Shown here: positions 7,972 to 18,204 of the stretch, piece by piece
How positions within the stretch are numbered: position 1 is the first letter of the stretch
Layout of the letters: each line of letters opens with the position of its first letter
Source of the DNA: Oscillatoriales cyanobacterium
Lineage (GTDB): Bacteria; Cyanobacteriota; Cyanobacteriia; Cyanobacteriales; Microcoleaceae
Length of the DNA: 47,808 nucleotides
NCBI GenBank assembly: GCA_004292745.1
Contig: RDXH01000018.1
Coordinates: forward strand, 1 to 47,808
Reading direction: 5' to 3'
The notes under the pieces: model-generated
Database searches by the model: none
The model's input: the letters and a program-made list of their open reading frames with translations, nothing else
Told to the model about the DNA's origin: nothing
Made by a program: the position numbers and the translations under genes

Positions 7972-8517
7972 ATGTCTAAATTAATAGTTGGTTTAAGTGC
8001 GGGTTTATTAGCCACTGGCTTGTTTGGCAGCGCTGGTGAATTCGTTCAAGTACCTACTGCTAACAACACAATTGTTGCCGAAGCTAACGAACAAACAATC
8101 ATACAGGAAAATCGGGCTTTGCTATTGCAAAATCGCCAAACTGCTAAAAATATTGCCACTAAACTAGGTGCAGCAGTTAGCGACGAAGCAGTGCCATCCG
8201 GTAGCAATGCTTTGCAAGTTAACCAACAACTAATCTTACAAAACCGAGCTATTTTTACCAGTATTGCTAAGAAAGTAGGCGCAACTGTACCCAACATTGC
8301 AGCCCCCGGCAGTGGTGACTTAGCCACAGAAAACCACAAATTATTGTTGGGAAATAGACAAATTGTCCGCGCTATAGCTGAAAAATTAGGCGTTAAATTG
8401 CCCGCTCCACCACAATTAACCGGCAGCATGGTAAAGCAAAATAACACCCTTCTGCAAGGCAACCGCAACGCTTTAGCAGCGATCGCTAGCAAAGTAGGTA
8501 CAACAGTAGCTAAATAG
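7972..8517 (+). CDS. Secreted protein with four internal repeats, unknown function
   Basis: A 181-residue protein, not recognised as a named family. A signal peptide (LIVGLSAGLLATGLFGSAG) precedes four helical repeats spaced about 40 residues apart, each approximating N-x-x-L-(L/I)-L-x-N-R-x(5)-I-A-x-K-(L/V)-G. Examples are ENRALLLQNRQTAKNIATKL and ENHKLLLGNRQIVRAIAEKL. Repeats are joined by Ala/Pro/Gly/Ser linkers. The ATG follows AAGGTAGGAGAAA, a strong ribosome binding site, and the long AT-rich leader suggests its own promoter. Probably periplasmic or extracellular; paired helices or helical stacking is a guess from the pattern. Confidence 0.82.
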   Translation: MSKLIVGLSAGLLATGLFGSAGEFVQVPTANNTIVAEANEQTIIQENRALLLQNRQTAKNIATKLGAAVSDEAVPSGSNALQVNQQLILQNRAIFTSIAKKVGATVPNIAAPGSGDLATENHKLLLGNRQIVRAIAEKLGVKLPAPPQLTGSMVKQNNTLLQGNRNALAAIASKVGTTVAK

Positions 8518-8546
8518 GAAAATGCTCGCGCTCTAGCTGTTTCCTA

Positions 8547-8569
8547 GTTCCCAGGCTCAGCCTGGGAAC
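8547..8569. terminator. Palindromic repeat between convergent genes, possible terminator
   Basis: A hairpin with stem GTTCCCAGGCT / GCCTGGGAAC and a tiny loop, between the ends of the repeat-protein gene (8517) and the SGNH gene (8614). The GTTCCCAGG motif recurs near 7725 and at 25641-25665, so it is a dispersed repeat. There is no T-tract, so termination is only possible. Confidence 0.5.
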
Positions 8570-8613
8570 CCAGACTGCTCGGACTGGCTCCTTCACAATT
8601 TAGATAATCTGAT

Positions 8614-9594
8614 TTACGGTTGCTTTTTAGGAACTTTTAAAACTCGATCCGCCACCATTTTGTCAACGATTAAGTCGCTGATAATCTCAGCGCCGTGGGA
8701 GGTAAAGTGCAAACCATCATTCACTTTTACATAGCCTCGTTTACCCGATTTGTCAGCAACTACCGGAGTAAATTTACCACCTTCTGCAAAAATTTCCCAA
8801 GTTGAAATAAAAGTAATTTTTGGGGAAATTTTCATCGCATTTTTATAAATATTGTTCATAATTGGAAAAGCCTGAATATACGCCGATTTGTTAGAGTTCG
8901 ATTGACCAACCCAGTACACTTTCCGCACGGAGGAATTATGTAATAGTTTGGCATATTTGTCAACTCTTTCTTGATAGGCTTGTTGCCATTCTTTAGTCAA
9001 AATTACCCGGTATTTTCCTTGGGAATCAGCGATATCTTGAGTGTCATTCCCTCCAAATAAAACAATCACGACATCGGGCTGATAATCCTTAATAATTTGA
9101 CTGGTTCTGGCATACCAGTCATAATAATCTATCCGATTTAAGCCACTGGATACTTTGTAGTCAATTTTGGTATCGGCAATATTATACTTTTGCTTGAGAC
9201 TGTATTGAAGTTGAGTCCCTAAGTCGAGCATTACAGAATCTCCAATAAATAAAAACTTACGATAAGGCCTGGTCAGTTTTGGTTTGGCTGCGATGGTTTT
9301 TTTAGGTGATATTATAGTTGTTTTTTTGGGTTGTGTGGCTGGTTGTGGTTGAGTTTCCGCCCTAGTATTTGCTGACTTGACTGGGAGGCTATCGAGGTTA
9401 ATATCTTTGATTTTGCTCCAAAAATCCTGTTCCGATTTCCTAAAACCTTCTAGTTCTATCTGTCTTGCTGCTTGTTTTATTTCTGGGCTAGCGAAAGGGG
9501 TTGAGGAAAAACTTTTGAGAAATAAGGAGAGATTGGTAAATATTAAAGTCAGAATTACAGAAGTAGCGATTAGCAGAATTTCCCTGTCTCTCAT
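8614..9594 (-). CDS. Membrane-anchored SGNH/GDSL hydrolase (DUF459-like), polysaccharide acetylation partner
   Basis: An SGNH-fold esterase or acetyltransferase. One N-terminal helix (LLIATSVILTLIFTNLSLFL) anchors it, then a linker rich in Lys, Gln and Pro leads to the catalytic domain from about residue 110. Visible blocks are FIGDSVMLDLG (nucleophile Ser), LFGGNDTQD (block III Asn) and NDGLHFTSHG (catalytic Asp and His). The stop of the upstream MBOAT gene is 5 bp away, so they are co-transcribed. In MBOAT/SGNH systems the membrane protein passes an acyl group across the membrane and the SGNH protein transfers it to a glycan. That partnership is inferred; the polysaccharide is unknown. Confidence 0.85.
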   Translation of the reverse strand: MRDREILLIATSVILTLIFTNLSLFLKSFSSTPFASPEIKQAARQIELEGFRKSEQDFWSKIKDINLDSLPVKSANTRAETQPQPATQPKKTTIISPKKTIAAKPKLTRPYRKFLFIGDSVMLDLGTQLQYSLKQKYNIADTKIDYKVSSGLNRIDYYDWYARTSQIIKDYQPDVVIVLFGGNDTQDIADSQGKYRVILTKEWQQAYQERVDKYAKLLHNSSVRKVYWVGQSNSNKSAYIQAFPIMNNIYKNAMKISPKITFISTWEIFAEGGKFTPVVADKSGKRGYVKVNDGLHFTSHGAEIISDLIVDKMVADRVLKVPKKQP

Positions 9595-9599
9595 ATTTA

Positions 9600-11015
9600 T
9601 TAGAAATTAAAGTATATAAAAGGCGGAACGGTACTGGGCCCCAGCATCAAAATAGCATACACGAACAGGGAAACTAAGACAACCCGAAAAAAAATGTTTT
9701 TTAATGAAAATACGCTCAGCAATATTTTGGCGATGCGATCGCCCCAAAAATTCATCGCGCCGATGACTGCAATTACTAAATATAATTGCCACAAGTTAAA
9801 TTGAAAAGTCTTGACAGAAGAATTAAAAATTACTTGGAAGAAATTAATTGCTGTTTCCCAGTTGGGAGTGCCGAAAAATATCCAACTAGCACTGACAAAA
9901 CTAAAAGTAAATAACCAACTCAAAAATCTCGCTGTTTTCGGATATAAATAGTCTAATTTGAAGTGGATAGCTTGGGGTGTATCTCTGCATAAATGGTTGA
10001 CAACTAATCCTAAGCCATGAATAGCTCCCCAGACAAGAAAGTTTAAACCAGCACCGTGCCAAAATCCACCGATCGCCATTGTGCACAATAAATTCACATA
10101 TTTTCTCAATTTGCCGTGTTTATTGCCACCTAACGGGATGTAAACGTAATCTCTCAGCCACTCGGAAAGACTGATGTGCCACCTTTTCCAAAATTCTTGG
10201 AGGCTTAAGGATTGGTAAGGCATATTAAAATTGACAATAGGTTTAAAACCTAGCAAACAGGAGATACCGTTGGCTAAATCTGAGTAGCCGCTGAAATCTA
10301 CATAAATCAAACAGGAATAGGAAATTACGGCGAGAATTAAATCAATGCTACTATACTGTTGTGGAACTTTGAAGGGCAGTTGAGTGAAGTTAAACAAAAA
10401 GCTCGATAAAGTATACTTTTTAAACAGTCCTGACAAAATTAAAACTATAACTTCTTCGATTTTATAGTCGTATTTTTTGGGTGAATTTAGCTGGGAGTAA
10501 AATTCTGGAGCTCGCGATATGGGCCCGGAGGCAATTTGGGGGAAGTAGGTGATGTAGGTGGCGTAGTCTATAAACTTGGGACAGGAGATTTTTTTCTGGT
10601 AGCAGTCGATTAAATGGGAAATCATTCTAAATGTGTAGAATGAGACACCGACGGGGATGAGAATTTGCAATACTTGAAAACTGGCGGAGATTTTGAGTTG
10701 GTTGAGGATGTCAAATAAAGAAGTTACGAAAAAGTTGCAATATTTAAAGATGCCGAGGTTGGCAATGTTGAAAATTAGACCGGATATTAAAGCAAGTTTT
10801 TTGTGTTTTCCGTGGCAAACAGCCCGGAGAATGATATAATTGTAGGTAGTACCTAAAATTAGCAAAAATAAAAAATCGAAGCTCCAAAAGGAATAAAATA
10901 ACAAACTGGAAAGTAGGAGGACAATTTTATATAAATCCACTTGGTGTTTTAAAGAGACGATCGCACTAAAGAGAATTAGAAAAAAAACTAAAAATTGGTA
11001 AGTGGGAAATAGCAT
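9600..11015 (-). CDS. MBOAT-family membrane O-acyltransferase (AlgI-like)
   Basis: Multispanning acyltransferase of the AlgI/DltB group. The 471-residue product has about ten membrane helices, the conserved LQEFWKRWHISLSEWLRDY(V)YIPLGG block and the active-site His in IGGFWHGAGLNFLVWGAIHG. It starts MLFPTYQFLVFF, the usual family start, at the ATG at 11013-11015; a GTG three codons upstream (11024) is the alternative. It is divergent from clpB and is followed 5 bp downstream by the SGNH gene. Probable role: moving acetyl groups to the periplasm for exopolysaccharide decoration. Confidence 0.92.
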   Translation of the reverse strand: MLFPTYQFLVFFLILFSAIVSLKHQVDLYKIVLLLSSLLFYSFWSFDFLFLLILGTTYNYIILRAVCHGKHKKLALISGLIFNIANLGIFKYCNFFVTSLFDILNQLKISASFQVLQILIPVGVSFYTFRMISHLIDCYQKKISCPKFIDYATYITYFPQIASGPISRAPEFYSQLNSPKKYDYKIEEVIVLILSGLFKKYTLSSFLFNFTQLPFKVPQQYSSIDLILAVISYSCLIYVDFSGYSDLANGISCLLGFKPIVNFNMPYQSLSLQEFWKRWHISLSEWLRDYVYIPLGGNKHGKLRKYVNLLCTMAIGGFWHGAGLNFLVWGAIHGLGLVVNHLCRDTPQAIHFKLDYLYPKTARFLSWLFTFSFVSASWIFFGTPNWETAINFFQVIFNSSVKTFQFNLWQLYLVIAVIGAMNFWGDRIAKILLSVFSLKNIFFRVVLVSLFVYAILMLGPSTVPPFIYFNF

Positions 11016-11113
11016 GATTGTCACTAAATAAACATTTGGGTGAACTTAATATTTTCAAAAGAAGAAGAAGCTATTTATAATAGTAAAAATCCCTGTGATT
11101 GCGAGGAACAAAA

Positions 11114-14047
11114 GTGCAGCCAACAGACCCTAGCAAATTTACCGATGAAGCCTGGGAATCCATTGTCAAATCCCAGGATGTAGCGCGCCGTTTTGCCAAT
11201 CAGCAGCTAGAGGTTGAACATTTAGCGATCGCCATTCTAGAACAGCTTGGTTTAGCAAACACGATTCTCAGCCTGGCCGGAATAGATGTCACCCGCTTTG
11301 GGCAACAGTTAGAAGCCTTTGCCAAACGACAGCCGAGAGTTACCAACGCTGAACAACTCTACCTCGGTCGTGGCTTAGATGTGATGTTAGATGTTGCCGA
11401 GGCCACCAGAGTGACTTGGCAAGATAATTTTATCGCCATTGAACATTTATTAATTGGCTTAATAGAAGATGAACGAGTTGGTAGGCGTTTGCTGACTAGG
11501 GGCGATGGGCCACCGGGACGCCCTGGTTACGATCGCAGACCGGCACCCGGTACGATCGATCGCCCAAAACTCGAAGAAGCCATCAAATCTGTCCGCGCTA
11601 CTGCAAAAGTCCCAGAAAAAAATTCCGAAACCAACAAATCCAGCCTCCGCAACCCTAAAACTCCCGATCGAGATGGGGAAGCTAACTCCGACGCCCTGAG
11701 TAAATACGGCCGCGATTTAACCGAAGCTGCAAAAGCAGGCAAACTTGACCCCGTAATCGGCCGCGATGAAGAAATTCGGCGGGTAGTCCAAGTTCTTTCC
11801 CGCCGCCAAAAAAACAATCCGGTGTTAATTGGCGATCCCGGAGTCGGCAAAACAGCGATCGCCGAAGGTTTGGCCCAGCGCATTGTTAACGGCGACGTCC
11901 CCGAATCTTTGAAAAATCGCCAACTATTTAGCCTTGACATGGGCAGTTTAATTGCTGGGGCAAAATTCCGGGGCGAATTTGAAGAACGACTGCGATCGGT
12001 CCTGCGAGAAGTCATCGATTCCGACGGACAAATAGTCCTATTTATTGACGAATTGCACACCGTTGTCGGTACTGGTGGCGGCGGTAGTTCCGGTTCGGGA
12101 ATGGATGCGGGCAATTTGTTGAAACCCATGTTAGCCCGCGGCGAATTGCGCTGTATCGGCGCTACAACTCTCGACGAATTCCGCAAGCATATCGAAAAAG
12201 ACCCGGCTTTGGAACGCCGTTTTCAACAAGTATTTGTCGGCGAGCCCAGCGTTGAAGATACTATTTCCATTTTGCGCGGATTGAAAGACCGTTACGAACG
12301 CCACCACGGGGTAAAAATCACTGATTCGGCCTTGGTGGCTGCTGCAACTTTGTCTTTTCGCTATATTTCCGATCGCTTTTTGCCCGATAAGGCGATCGAC
12401 CTGGTAGATGAAGCCGCCGCCCACTTGAAAATGGAAATTACTTCTAAACCTGTGGAATTGGAGGCGATCGACCGCCGCGTGATGCAGTTGGAAATGGAAA
12501 AATTGTCCATCGAAGGTGAGGGAAAAGGTACTCAAGCCTTGGGAATTGGCCCCCGCATCGAACGCATCAAAACTGAGATTGACATTTTGAAAGTCAAACA
12601 GGAAAAATTGTCTTCTCAGTGGTCTGGCGAAAAACAGTTGTTGGATGCCATCAATAAATTGAAAGCAGAAGAAGACCAATTTCGAGTGCAAATAGAACAG
12701 GCAGAAAGGGCTTACGATTTGAATAAAGCAGCCCAGTTAAAGTACGGCAAATTAGAAACTGCGGTGCGCGATAGGGAAGCCAAAGAAGCCGAACTTTTGA
12801 AACAACAATCTCAAGGTTCTTCCCTACTGCGCGAAAAAGTTACTGAGGGTGATATTGCCGAAATTGTTGCCAAATGGACTGGGATTCCTGTCAACAGGTT
12901 GCTGGAATCGGAACGCCAAAAATTGCTGCAATTGGAGAAGCATTTGCACCACCGGGTAATCGGTCAACAGGAGGCTGTGACAGCCGTTGCTGCGGCAATT
13001 CGGCGAGCTCGTGCGGGCATGAAAGACCCCGGAAGGCCGATCGGCTCTTTCTTGTTCATGGGCCCGACAGGTGTCGGCAAAACTGAGTTGGCGCGGGCTT
13101 TGGCGGAGTTTTTATTTGATAGCGATGACGCGATCGTCCGCATCGATATGTCCGAATATATGGAGAAGCAAAACGTCTCTCGGTTAGTAGGAGCTCCCCC
13201 CGGATATGTCGGTTACGATGAAGGGGGACAACTTTCCGAAGCAGTCCGGAGACATCCTTATTCGGTGGTGTTATTTGATGAAGTGGAAAAGGCACACCCG
13301 GATGTATTTAACATTTTGCTACAAGTGTTGGATGATGGCAGAATCACCGATTCTCAAGGTCGATTGGTGGACTTTAGAAATACCGTGATTGTGATGACTA
13401 GCAATATCGGTAGCGACCACATTTTAGAAGTCTTTTCTAAGAAGGGAAAAACACCTAAAAAAACTACTGTTCGCAAGCAGGAAGTCCCTGATTTTTCCAG
13501 TCAAAAGACCAACTATAAAGTTGATGATGATGGTACGGTTGAAATTTCGGCTTCGCGAGTTTCTGATGTTGTGAATCCTCCCATTTCTCAGGAACCTGAA
13601 AGTTTACCTGTTTCTGAACGGGAGACTGATGAAGAGTACGAACAAATGTTAAAACGGGTGATGAATGCGTTGCGATCGCACTTCCGGCCGGAATTTCTAA
13701 ATCGGGTGGATGAGACAATTTTGTTCCACACTTTGAGCAAAACTGAACTCCGACAAATTGTCACTATTCAAGTCAAGCGAATTGAACGGTTGTTGGCGGA
13801 ACAAAAGATTACCTTGGAACTGTCGGATGCTGCCAAAAACCATATCACAGATGTTGGTTACGACCCCGTTTATGGTGCTCGTCCTTTGAAACGGGCTATT
13901 CAGCGCGAGTTGGAAAACCCACTGGCTAATAAGATTCTGGAAAATGCGTTTGTGGAAGGTGATACAATTGCGATCGATTGTGAAAATAATACTTTGCAAT
14001 TTCGCAAAATAGAATCTCGTCCCGCCTTAGTTGGTAACAGTTTGTAG
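11114..14047 (+). CDS. clpB: ClpB-type AAA+ disaggregase (cyanobacterial ClpB2 type) with extra loop
   Basis: Hexameric ATP-driven protein disaggregase. From the GTG at 11114 (GAGGAACAAAA upstream) the start [18 protein letters not shown] matches ClpB; the longer frame from TTG at 11099 is less likely. An N domain is followed by a proline/charged linker (about residues 140-200), AAA-1 with Walker A GDPGVGKT (240-247), a coiled-coil M domain, and AAA-2 with GPTGVGKT (650-657), pore loop GYVGYDEGG and sensor-2 GARPLKRAI. At 977 residues it exceeds the usual 870-900. About 67 polar residues (about 775-841) are inserted after [13 protein letters not shown], before [20 protein letters not shown]. 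ClpB2 versus ClpB1 is an inference from sequence feel. Confidence 0.93.
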   Translation: MQPTDPSKFTDEAWESIVKSQDVARRFANQQLEVEHLAIAILEQLGLANTILSLAGIDVTRFGQQLEAFAKRQPRVTNAEQLYLGRGLDVMLDVAEATRVTWQDNFIAIEHLLIGLIEDERVGRRLLTRGDGPPGRPGYDRRPAPGTIDRPKLEEAIKSVRATAKVPEKNSETNKSSLRNPKTPDRDGEANSDALSKYGRDLTEAAKAGKLDPVIGRDEEIRRVVQVLSRRQKNNPVLIGDPGVGKTAIAEGLAQRIVNGDVPESLKNRQLFSLDMGSLIAGAKFRGEFEERLRSVLREVIDSDGQIVLFIDELHTVVGTGGGGSSGSGMDAGNLLKPMLARGELRCIGATTLDEFRKHIEKDPALERRFQQVFVGEPSVEDTISILRGLKDRYERHHGVKITDSALVAAATLSFRYISDRFLPDKAIDLVDEAAAHLKMEITSKPVELEAIDRRVMQLEMEKLSIEGEGKGTQALGIGPRIERIKTEIDILKVKQEKLSSQWSGEKQLLDAINKLKAEEDQFRVQIEQAERAYDLNKAAQLKYGKLETAVRDREAKEAELLKQQSQGSSLLREKVTEGDIAEIVAKWTGIPVNRLLESERQKLLQLEKHLHHRVIGQQEAVTAVAAAIRRARAGMKDPGRPIGSFLFMGPTGVGKTELARALAEFLFDSDDAIVRIDMSEYMEKQNVSRLVGAPPGYVGYDEGGQLSEAVRRHPYSVVLFDEVEKAHPDVFNILLQVLDDGRITDSQGRLVDFRNTVIVMTSNIGSDHILEVFSKKGKTPKKTTVRKQEVPDFSSQKTNYKVDDDGTVEISASRVSDVVNPPISQEPESLPVSERETDEEYEQMLKRVMNALRSHFRPEFLNRVDETILFHTLSKTELRQIVTIQVKRIERLLAEQKITLELSDAAKNHITDVGYDPVYGARPLKRAIQRELENPLANKILENAFVEGDTIAIDCENNTLQFRKIESRPALVGNSL

Positions 14048-14067
14048 CTTGGTTAGGAACAGGCTTT

Positions 14068-14192
14068 GGGAGCATCCCGATTTTGCATAGGCTATAGCAT
14101 GACCGCAGACAATTTATTAGTGATAACCAGAGATTTACAGCGGTCATGCTATAGCCCAATACGAATATATTTGCAAAACACAGATGCACCCC
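14068..14192. repeat. Palindromic dispersed element, copy B
   Basis: Outer ends GGGAGCATCCCGATTTTGCA and GATGCACCCC enclose inner arms CTATAGCATGACCG / CGGTCATGCTATAG around the core ACAATTTATTAGTGATAACC then AGAGATTTACAG. Core and ends match copy A at 7578-7700 in inverted orientation, but the inner arms are unrelated in sequence while still pairing perfectly. It lies between clpB and the convergent argF. Confidence 0.75.
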
Positions 14193-14277
14193 AGGCTTTT
14201 GGGCCTGTTCCACAAATTATCCTTAGTTTGTGTAGATGTGGTTTCAAGCCCCTAGTCTTCTGTTCTTTTCTCTATTT

Positions 14278-15198
14278 CTAATCGCTTTCGAGAATCGCGG
14301 CCAGCAAAGCTTGCTGAGCGTGCATCCGATTTTCCGCCTGATCCCAAACCCGCGATTGACTCCCTTCAATTACCCCATCCGTAATCTCTTCATCTCGGTG
14401 CGCCGGCAAACAGTGCAATACAATCCCATTCGGATCTGCTAACTCCACCAACTCTTCATTTACCTGATAAGGCTCAAACAAAGGAATCCTGCTTGTCGCT
14501 TCCTCTTCCTGTCCCATACTTGCCCAAACATCAGTATAAATTACTTGAGCTTCCTTAGCAGCAGCTTTGGCATCAGTAGTCACAGTAACTTCTGTTTTTC
14601 CCTTCGCAATCGCCTTTGCCTTTTCCACAATCTCAGGATTTGGCATAAAATCTTGAGGACAAGCAATTCTCACATTCATCCCCATCATTGCACAGCCCAA
14701 CATCAGCGAATTCGCCATATTATTGCCATCGCCAAAATAAGCCAAAGTCACCCCTTCCCACTTCCCAAAACACTCTTTTACTGTCATTAAATCCGCCAAT
14801 ACTTGACAGGGGTGTTCGTCATCAGTCAGCGCATTAATTACAGGTATTTTTGCATAATTAGCAAAAGTTACTAAATCCTTTTGCTCGAAAGTCCTAATCG
14901 CTAAAACGTCCAAATATCTGTCTAATACTCTGGCTGTATCCACCAAAGGTTCCCCACGGCTGACTTGAGTAACATTAGGATTTAGGTCAATAACTTGACC
15001 TCCCAATTTATACATTGCCACCGTAAAACTCACCCGTGTTCGCGTTGAAGCTTTAGAAAATAACAAGCCGAGAACTTTATTTCGTTTCAGCTTCACCATT
15101 CCCGATTTCAGGCTCGCACCTAGGTCTAACAAATAAGTTAATTCGTCAATACTTAAATCTGCTAGACTTAATAAATCTCGCCCTTTTAATGAGTCCAT
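14278..15198 (-). CDS. argF: Ornithine carbamoyltransferase
   Basis: Makes citrulline from ornithine and carbamoyl phosphate in arginine biosynthesis. The 306-residue product from the ATG at 15196-15198 is full length. It shows the carbamoyl-phosphate loop SKASTRTRVSF, the DDEHPCQVLADL segment, the ornithine-binding region WASMGQE and the HCLPAHRDEEIT active-site Cys. The frame extends eight codons upstream to a TTG, but the ATG follows GTGTGGGGGTAAAT and is the normal family start. It is convergent with clpB; dus lies upstream on the same strand with about 90 bp between. Confidence 0.97.
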   Translation of the reverse strand: MDSLKGRDLLSLADLSIDELTYLLDLGASLKSGMVKLKRNKVLGLLFSKASTRTRVSFTVAMYKLGGQVIDLNPNVTQVSRGEPLVDTARVLDRYLDVLAIRTFEQKDLVTFANYAKIPVINALTDDEHPCQVLADLMTVKECFGKWEGVTLAYFGDGNNMANSLMLGCAMMGMNVRIACPQDFMPNPEIVEKAKAIAKGKTEVTVTTDAKAAAKEAQVIYTDVWASMGQEEEATSRIPLFEPYQVNEELVELADPNGIVLHCLPAHRDEEITDGVIEGSQSRVWDQAENRMHAQQALLAAILESD

Positions 15199-15287
15199 AT
15201 TTACCCCCACACAAGTTTTCAACTATACATTAAATCTGCGCCCGCAGAGCCGAGCTTTGTTTTTGTTCCCACTAGCTTCCCCTGATT

Positions 15288-16301
15288 TCAACTTGCGGGT
15301 AATTGCTCGATCGCGCGATCGATCGAATCGCAACCTTGTTCCACCGTTTCTACTACCGCCAACAAGCCCCGCAATTCCGCAGCACCAGGGAAGCCCTTAG
15401 CATACCAGGTTAAGTGCTTGCGCGCTTGACACACACCGCTGTCACCCTTATATTCCCACAAAGCCCGCAAATGTTCCTTAGCACATTCGAGCCGTTCAAT
15501 TGGTGTCGGAGTTATCTTTTCCACACCAGTTTTGATGAAATAATCCACCTCTCCCACCAAGAAAGGATAGCCCAAAGTTCCCCGCGAACACATCACTCCA
15601 TCCGCCCCTGTTTCTTCGAGACAGCGTATCGCCGCCTCAACAGAAAAGATGTCTCCGTTGGCGATCACAGGAATCGATAAAACTTCCTTAACACGACGAA
15701 TCCATTCCCATTTTGCCTGGCCGTTGTAACCTTGCGATCGAGTCCGACCATGGACGGTAATCATTTTTGCACCCGCATCTTCCATCCGTTTGGCAAAATC
15801 CAAAATATTAATTTCTTTGTCCGTCCAACCAATGCGAGTTTTGACAGTCACAGGAACATCTACAGCTTGCACAACTGCCCGCACAATTGCCTCAGCAGTC
15901 TCTGGATCTCGTAGCAAGGAAGAACCACCACCATTTTTAGTAATTTTGTTAACCGGACAGCCCATATTAATATCAACTGTATCCGCCCCTTCTGCCACTG
16001 CCTTCTGTGCCGCTTCTGCCAAAAAATCTGGACGACAGTCAAATAATTGAATGCTAATCGGGCGTTCATTCGGGTCAACTTCCATAATTCTCGGCAGTTG
16101 CTTAACGTAGTGCAAACCCGTAGCATTCACCATTTCGGTATACATCATTGAATCCGGTGCGTAGCGACGCACCAGGCGGCGAAATACTAAATCTGTAACA
16201 CCCGACAACGGCGATTGCAGCACGCGACTGTTTACTTCAAAATCGCCGATTTTCAGAGGAGTTGCTAATCTTTTTTGTAATTCAGGAGAGAGAGTAAGCA
16301 T
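15288..16301 (-). CDS. dusB: tRNA-dihydrouridine synthase (DusB-like)
   Basis: FMN-dependent reduction of specific uridines in tRNA. The TIM-barrel begins PLKIGDFEVNSRVLQSPLSG and carries the catalytic Cys in INMGCPVNK, the phosphate-binding VIANGDI and GVMCSRGTLG, and HGRTRSQGY. ATG at 16299-16301 is chosen over a TTG eight codons upstream; neither has a convincing ribosome binding site. At 337 residues it is full length. Which uridine it modifies cannot be told from sequence alone; the DusB subgroup is an inference. Confidence 0.92.
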   Translation of the reverse strand: MLTLSPELQKRLATPLKIGDFEVNSRVLQSPLSGVTDLVFRRLVRRYAPDSMMYTEMVNATGLHYVKQLPRIMEVDPNERPISIQLFDCRPDFLAEAAQKAVAEGADTVDINMGCPVNKITKNGGGSSLLRDPETAEAIVRAVVQAVDVPVTVKTRIGWTDKEINILDFAKRMEDAGAKMITVHGRTRSQGYNGQAKWEWIRRVKEVLSIPVIANGDIFSVEAAIRCLEETGADGVMCSRGTLGYPFLVGEVDYFIKTGVEKITPTPIERLECAKEHLRALWEYKGDSGVCQARKHLTWYAKGFPGAAELRGLLAVVETVEQGCDSIDRAIEQLPAS

Positions 16302-16534
16302 AGTCGATCGGTTCTGGGATAGCAATTGAATTCTAATATCTGTATATTGTACAACATTAAGTATTTATACTTGAAAAAGTAAAAAAGGAATACAAGGCCC
16401 ACAAGAAATTCACTGTTTTTGGAACAGGTCGTCCAGTCTGTTATTGAAACAGGTACAAGATGTGAGTTTTGAACTACAATTGGTGGATTCGCGATGATGC
16501 CGATCGAACATTAAAAAAATTGTAGAGAATTCCT

Positions 16535-18127
16535 ATGGATGCCACAGCACTCTGGCAACGCTATCAAGACTGGCTTTACTATCACTCTGGATTGGGACTG
16601 TTCCTCGATATCAGCCGCATGAGCTTCGACGACGCTTTCGTCACTACAATGAAACCCAAATTTGACAAAGCTTTCAAAGACATGACAGCTTTAGAAGCAG
16701 GGGCGATCGCCAATCCCGATGAACACCGGATGGTAGGCCACTACTGGCTCCGCAACCCCGATATCGCCCCCACCCCAGAACTCAAACAAGAAATAGTCCA
16801 GACGCTACAACAAATAGAAACATTTGTCAAGAAAGTTCAAAGCCGCGACATCAAGCCACCATTCGCTCCCCAATTTACCGATATTATCTCGATCGGCATC
16901 GGTGGTTCCGCCCTCGGCCCCCAATTTGTCTCCGAAGCTTTATCCCCAGACATTCCGCCCCTAGCAATACATTTTATCGACAACACTGACCCAGCAGGAA
17001 TCGATCGCATCCTCAACCAAATCAAAGACAAACTCGTCAGCACCCTAGTAATTACCATCTCCAAATCCGGCGGCACCCCCGAACCCCGCAACGGCATGAT
17101 CGAAGTGCAAAAAGCCTTCGCCGCCCAAAAACTCGACTTTGCCAAACAAGCCATAGCCATCACCGGAGTAGACAGCCAACTAGACAAATTAGCCAAATCC
17201 GAAGGCTGGATTACCACCTTCCCCATGGCAGATTGGGTAGGAGGAAGAACTTCCGAACTCTCCGCAGTCGGACTTTTGCCAGCAGCTTTGCAAGGCATTG
17301 ACATCTCGGTAATGCTCGACGGTGCTAAAGTCATGGACGAAGCCACCAGAAACACCGAAATTAAACACAATCCCGCCGCCCTTTTAGCCCTGAGTTGGTA
17401 TTTTGCCTGCAACGGACGTGGCGAAAAAGATATGGTAGTTCTCCCCTACAAAGATTCACTCCTATTGTTCAGTCGCTATTTGCAGCAATTAGTTATGGAA
17501 TCTATAGGAAAAGAGAAAGATTTAGACGGCAACACCGTGTATCAAGGCATAGCAGTCTACGGCAACAAAGGCACAACAGACCAACACGCTTACGTCCAAC
17601 AATTGCGAGAAGGTGTCCCGAATTTCTTCCTCACATTTATTGAAGTTTTGCAAGACAGGGAAGGCATTTCTCCAGAAGTAGAAACCGGCGTGACATCGGG
17701 AGATTATTTGTCCGGCTTGTTCCAAGGAACTCGACAAGCTTTGTCGGAAAATCAACGAGATTCGATTACTGTCACCATTCCTCAAGTAAATCCTCGCACA
17801 GTAGGAGCATTAATCGCTCTCTACGAAAGAGCCGTAGGTTTTTACGGTTCCTTGGTGAATGTCAACGCCTATCACCAACCAGGTGTCGAAGCAGGCAAAA
17901 AAGCCGCCGCTGCTGTATTAGACTTGCAAAAACAGGTACTGGAAGTTCTCAAACACTCGTCCACTCCTCTGTCTGTCACAGAAATAGCCAAAAAAGCAGG
18001 AAAGCCAGAGCAAATTGAGACAATTTACAAAATTGTGCGCCATTTGGCTGCCAACGGTCGAGGTGTTGTTTTGGAAGGTAATTTTGGGCAACCTGCTACT
18101 TTGACTACAAGCTATAAAGGAAGTTAA
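16535..18127 (+). CDS. pgi: Glucose-6-phosphate isomerase
   Basis: Interconverts glucose-6-phosphate and fructose-6-phosphate. The 530-residue protein has the sugar-isomerase core with [38 protein letters not shown] and [18 protein letters not shown]. After the catalytic core, about 60 extra residues ([20 protein letters not shown] onward) look like a winged-helix-type extension, which is usual in cyanobacterial enzymes. The ATG follows GTAGAGAATTCCT. It is divergent from dus with a 230-bp intergenic region in which no clear operator was seen. Confidence 0.97.
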   Translation: MDATALWQRYQDWLYYHSGLGLFLDISRMSFDDAFVTTMKPKFDKAFKDMTALEAGAIANPDEHRMVGHYWLRNPDIAPTPELKQEIVQTLQQIETFVKKVQSRDIKPPFAPQFTDIISIGIGGSALGPQFVSEALSPDIPPLAIHFIDNTDPAGIDRILNQIKDKLVSTLVITISKSGGTPEPRNGMIEVQKAFAAQKLDFAKQAIAITGVDSQLDKLAKSEGWITTFPMADWVGGRTSELSAVGLLPAALQGIDISVMLDGAKVMDEATRNTEIKHNPAALLALSWYFACNGRGEKDMVVLPYKDSLLLFSRYLQQLVMESIGKEKDLDGNTVYQGIAVYGNKGTTDQHAYVQQLREGVPNFFLTFIEVLQDREGISPEVETGVTSGDYLSGLFQGTRQALSENQRDSITVTIPQVNPRTVGALIALYERAVGFYGSLVNVNAYHQPGVEAGKKAAAAVLDLQKQVLEVLKHSSTPLSVTEIAKKAGKPEQIETIYKIVRHLAANGRGVVLEGNFGQPATLTTSYKGS

Positions 18128-18190
18128 ACAGTAAAATTAAAAATTAAAAGTGAAATTACTCATTTTTAATTTTTAATGCTCACTGTTTAA
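18124..18190. terminator. Long AT-rich inverted repeat after pgi
   Basis: TTAAACAGT...ATTAAAAATTAAAA on the left pairs with TTTTTAATTTTTAAT...ACTGTTTAA on the right, starting at the pgi stop codon and ending before the response regulator. It could end the pgi transcript. Similar AATTAAAAATTAAAA palindromes are common between genes in these genomes, so a repeat origin is also possible. Confidence 0.5.
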
Positions 18191-18204
18191 TTTTTAAGTT
18201 CCCC

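Noticed and set aside
11527-12691. Long minus-strand frames opposite clpB
   Set aside because: They are complementary-frame shadows of a strongly conserved coding sequence and encode Ser/Arg-rich, non-homologous products.
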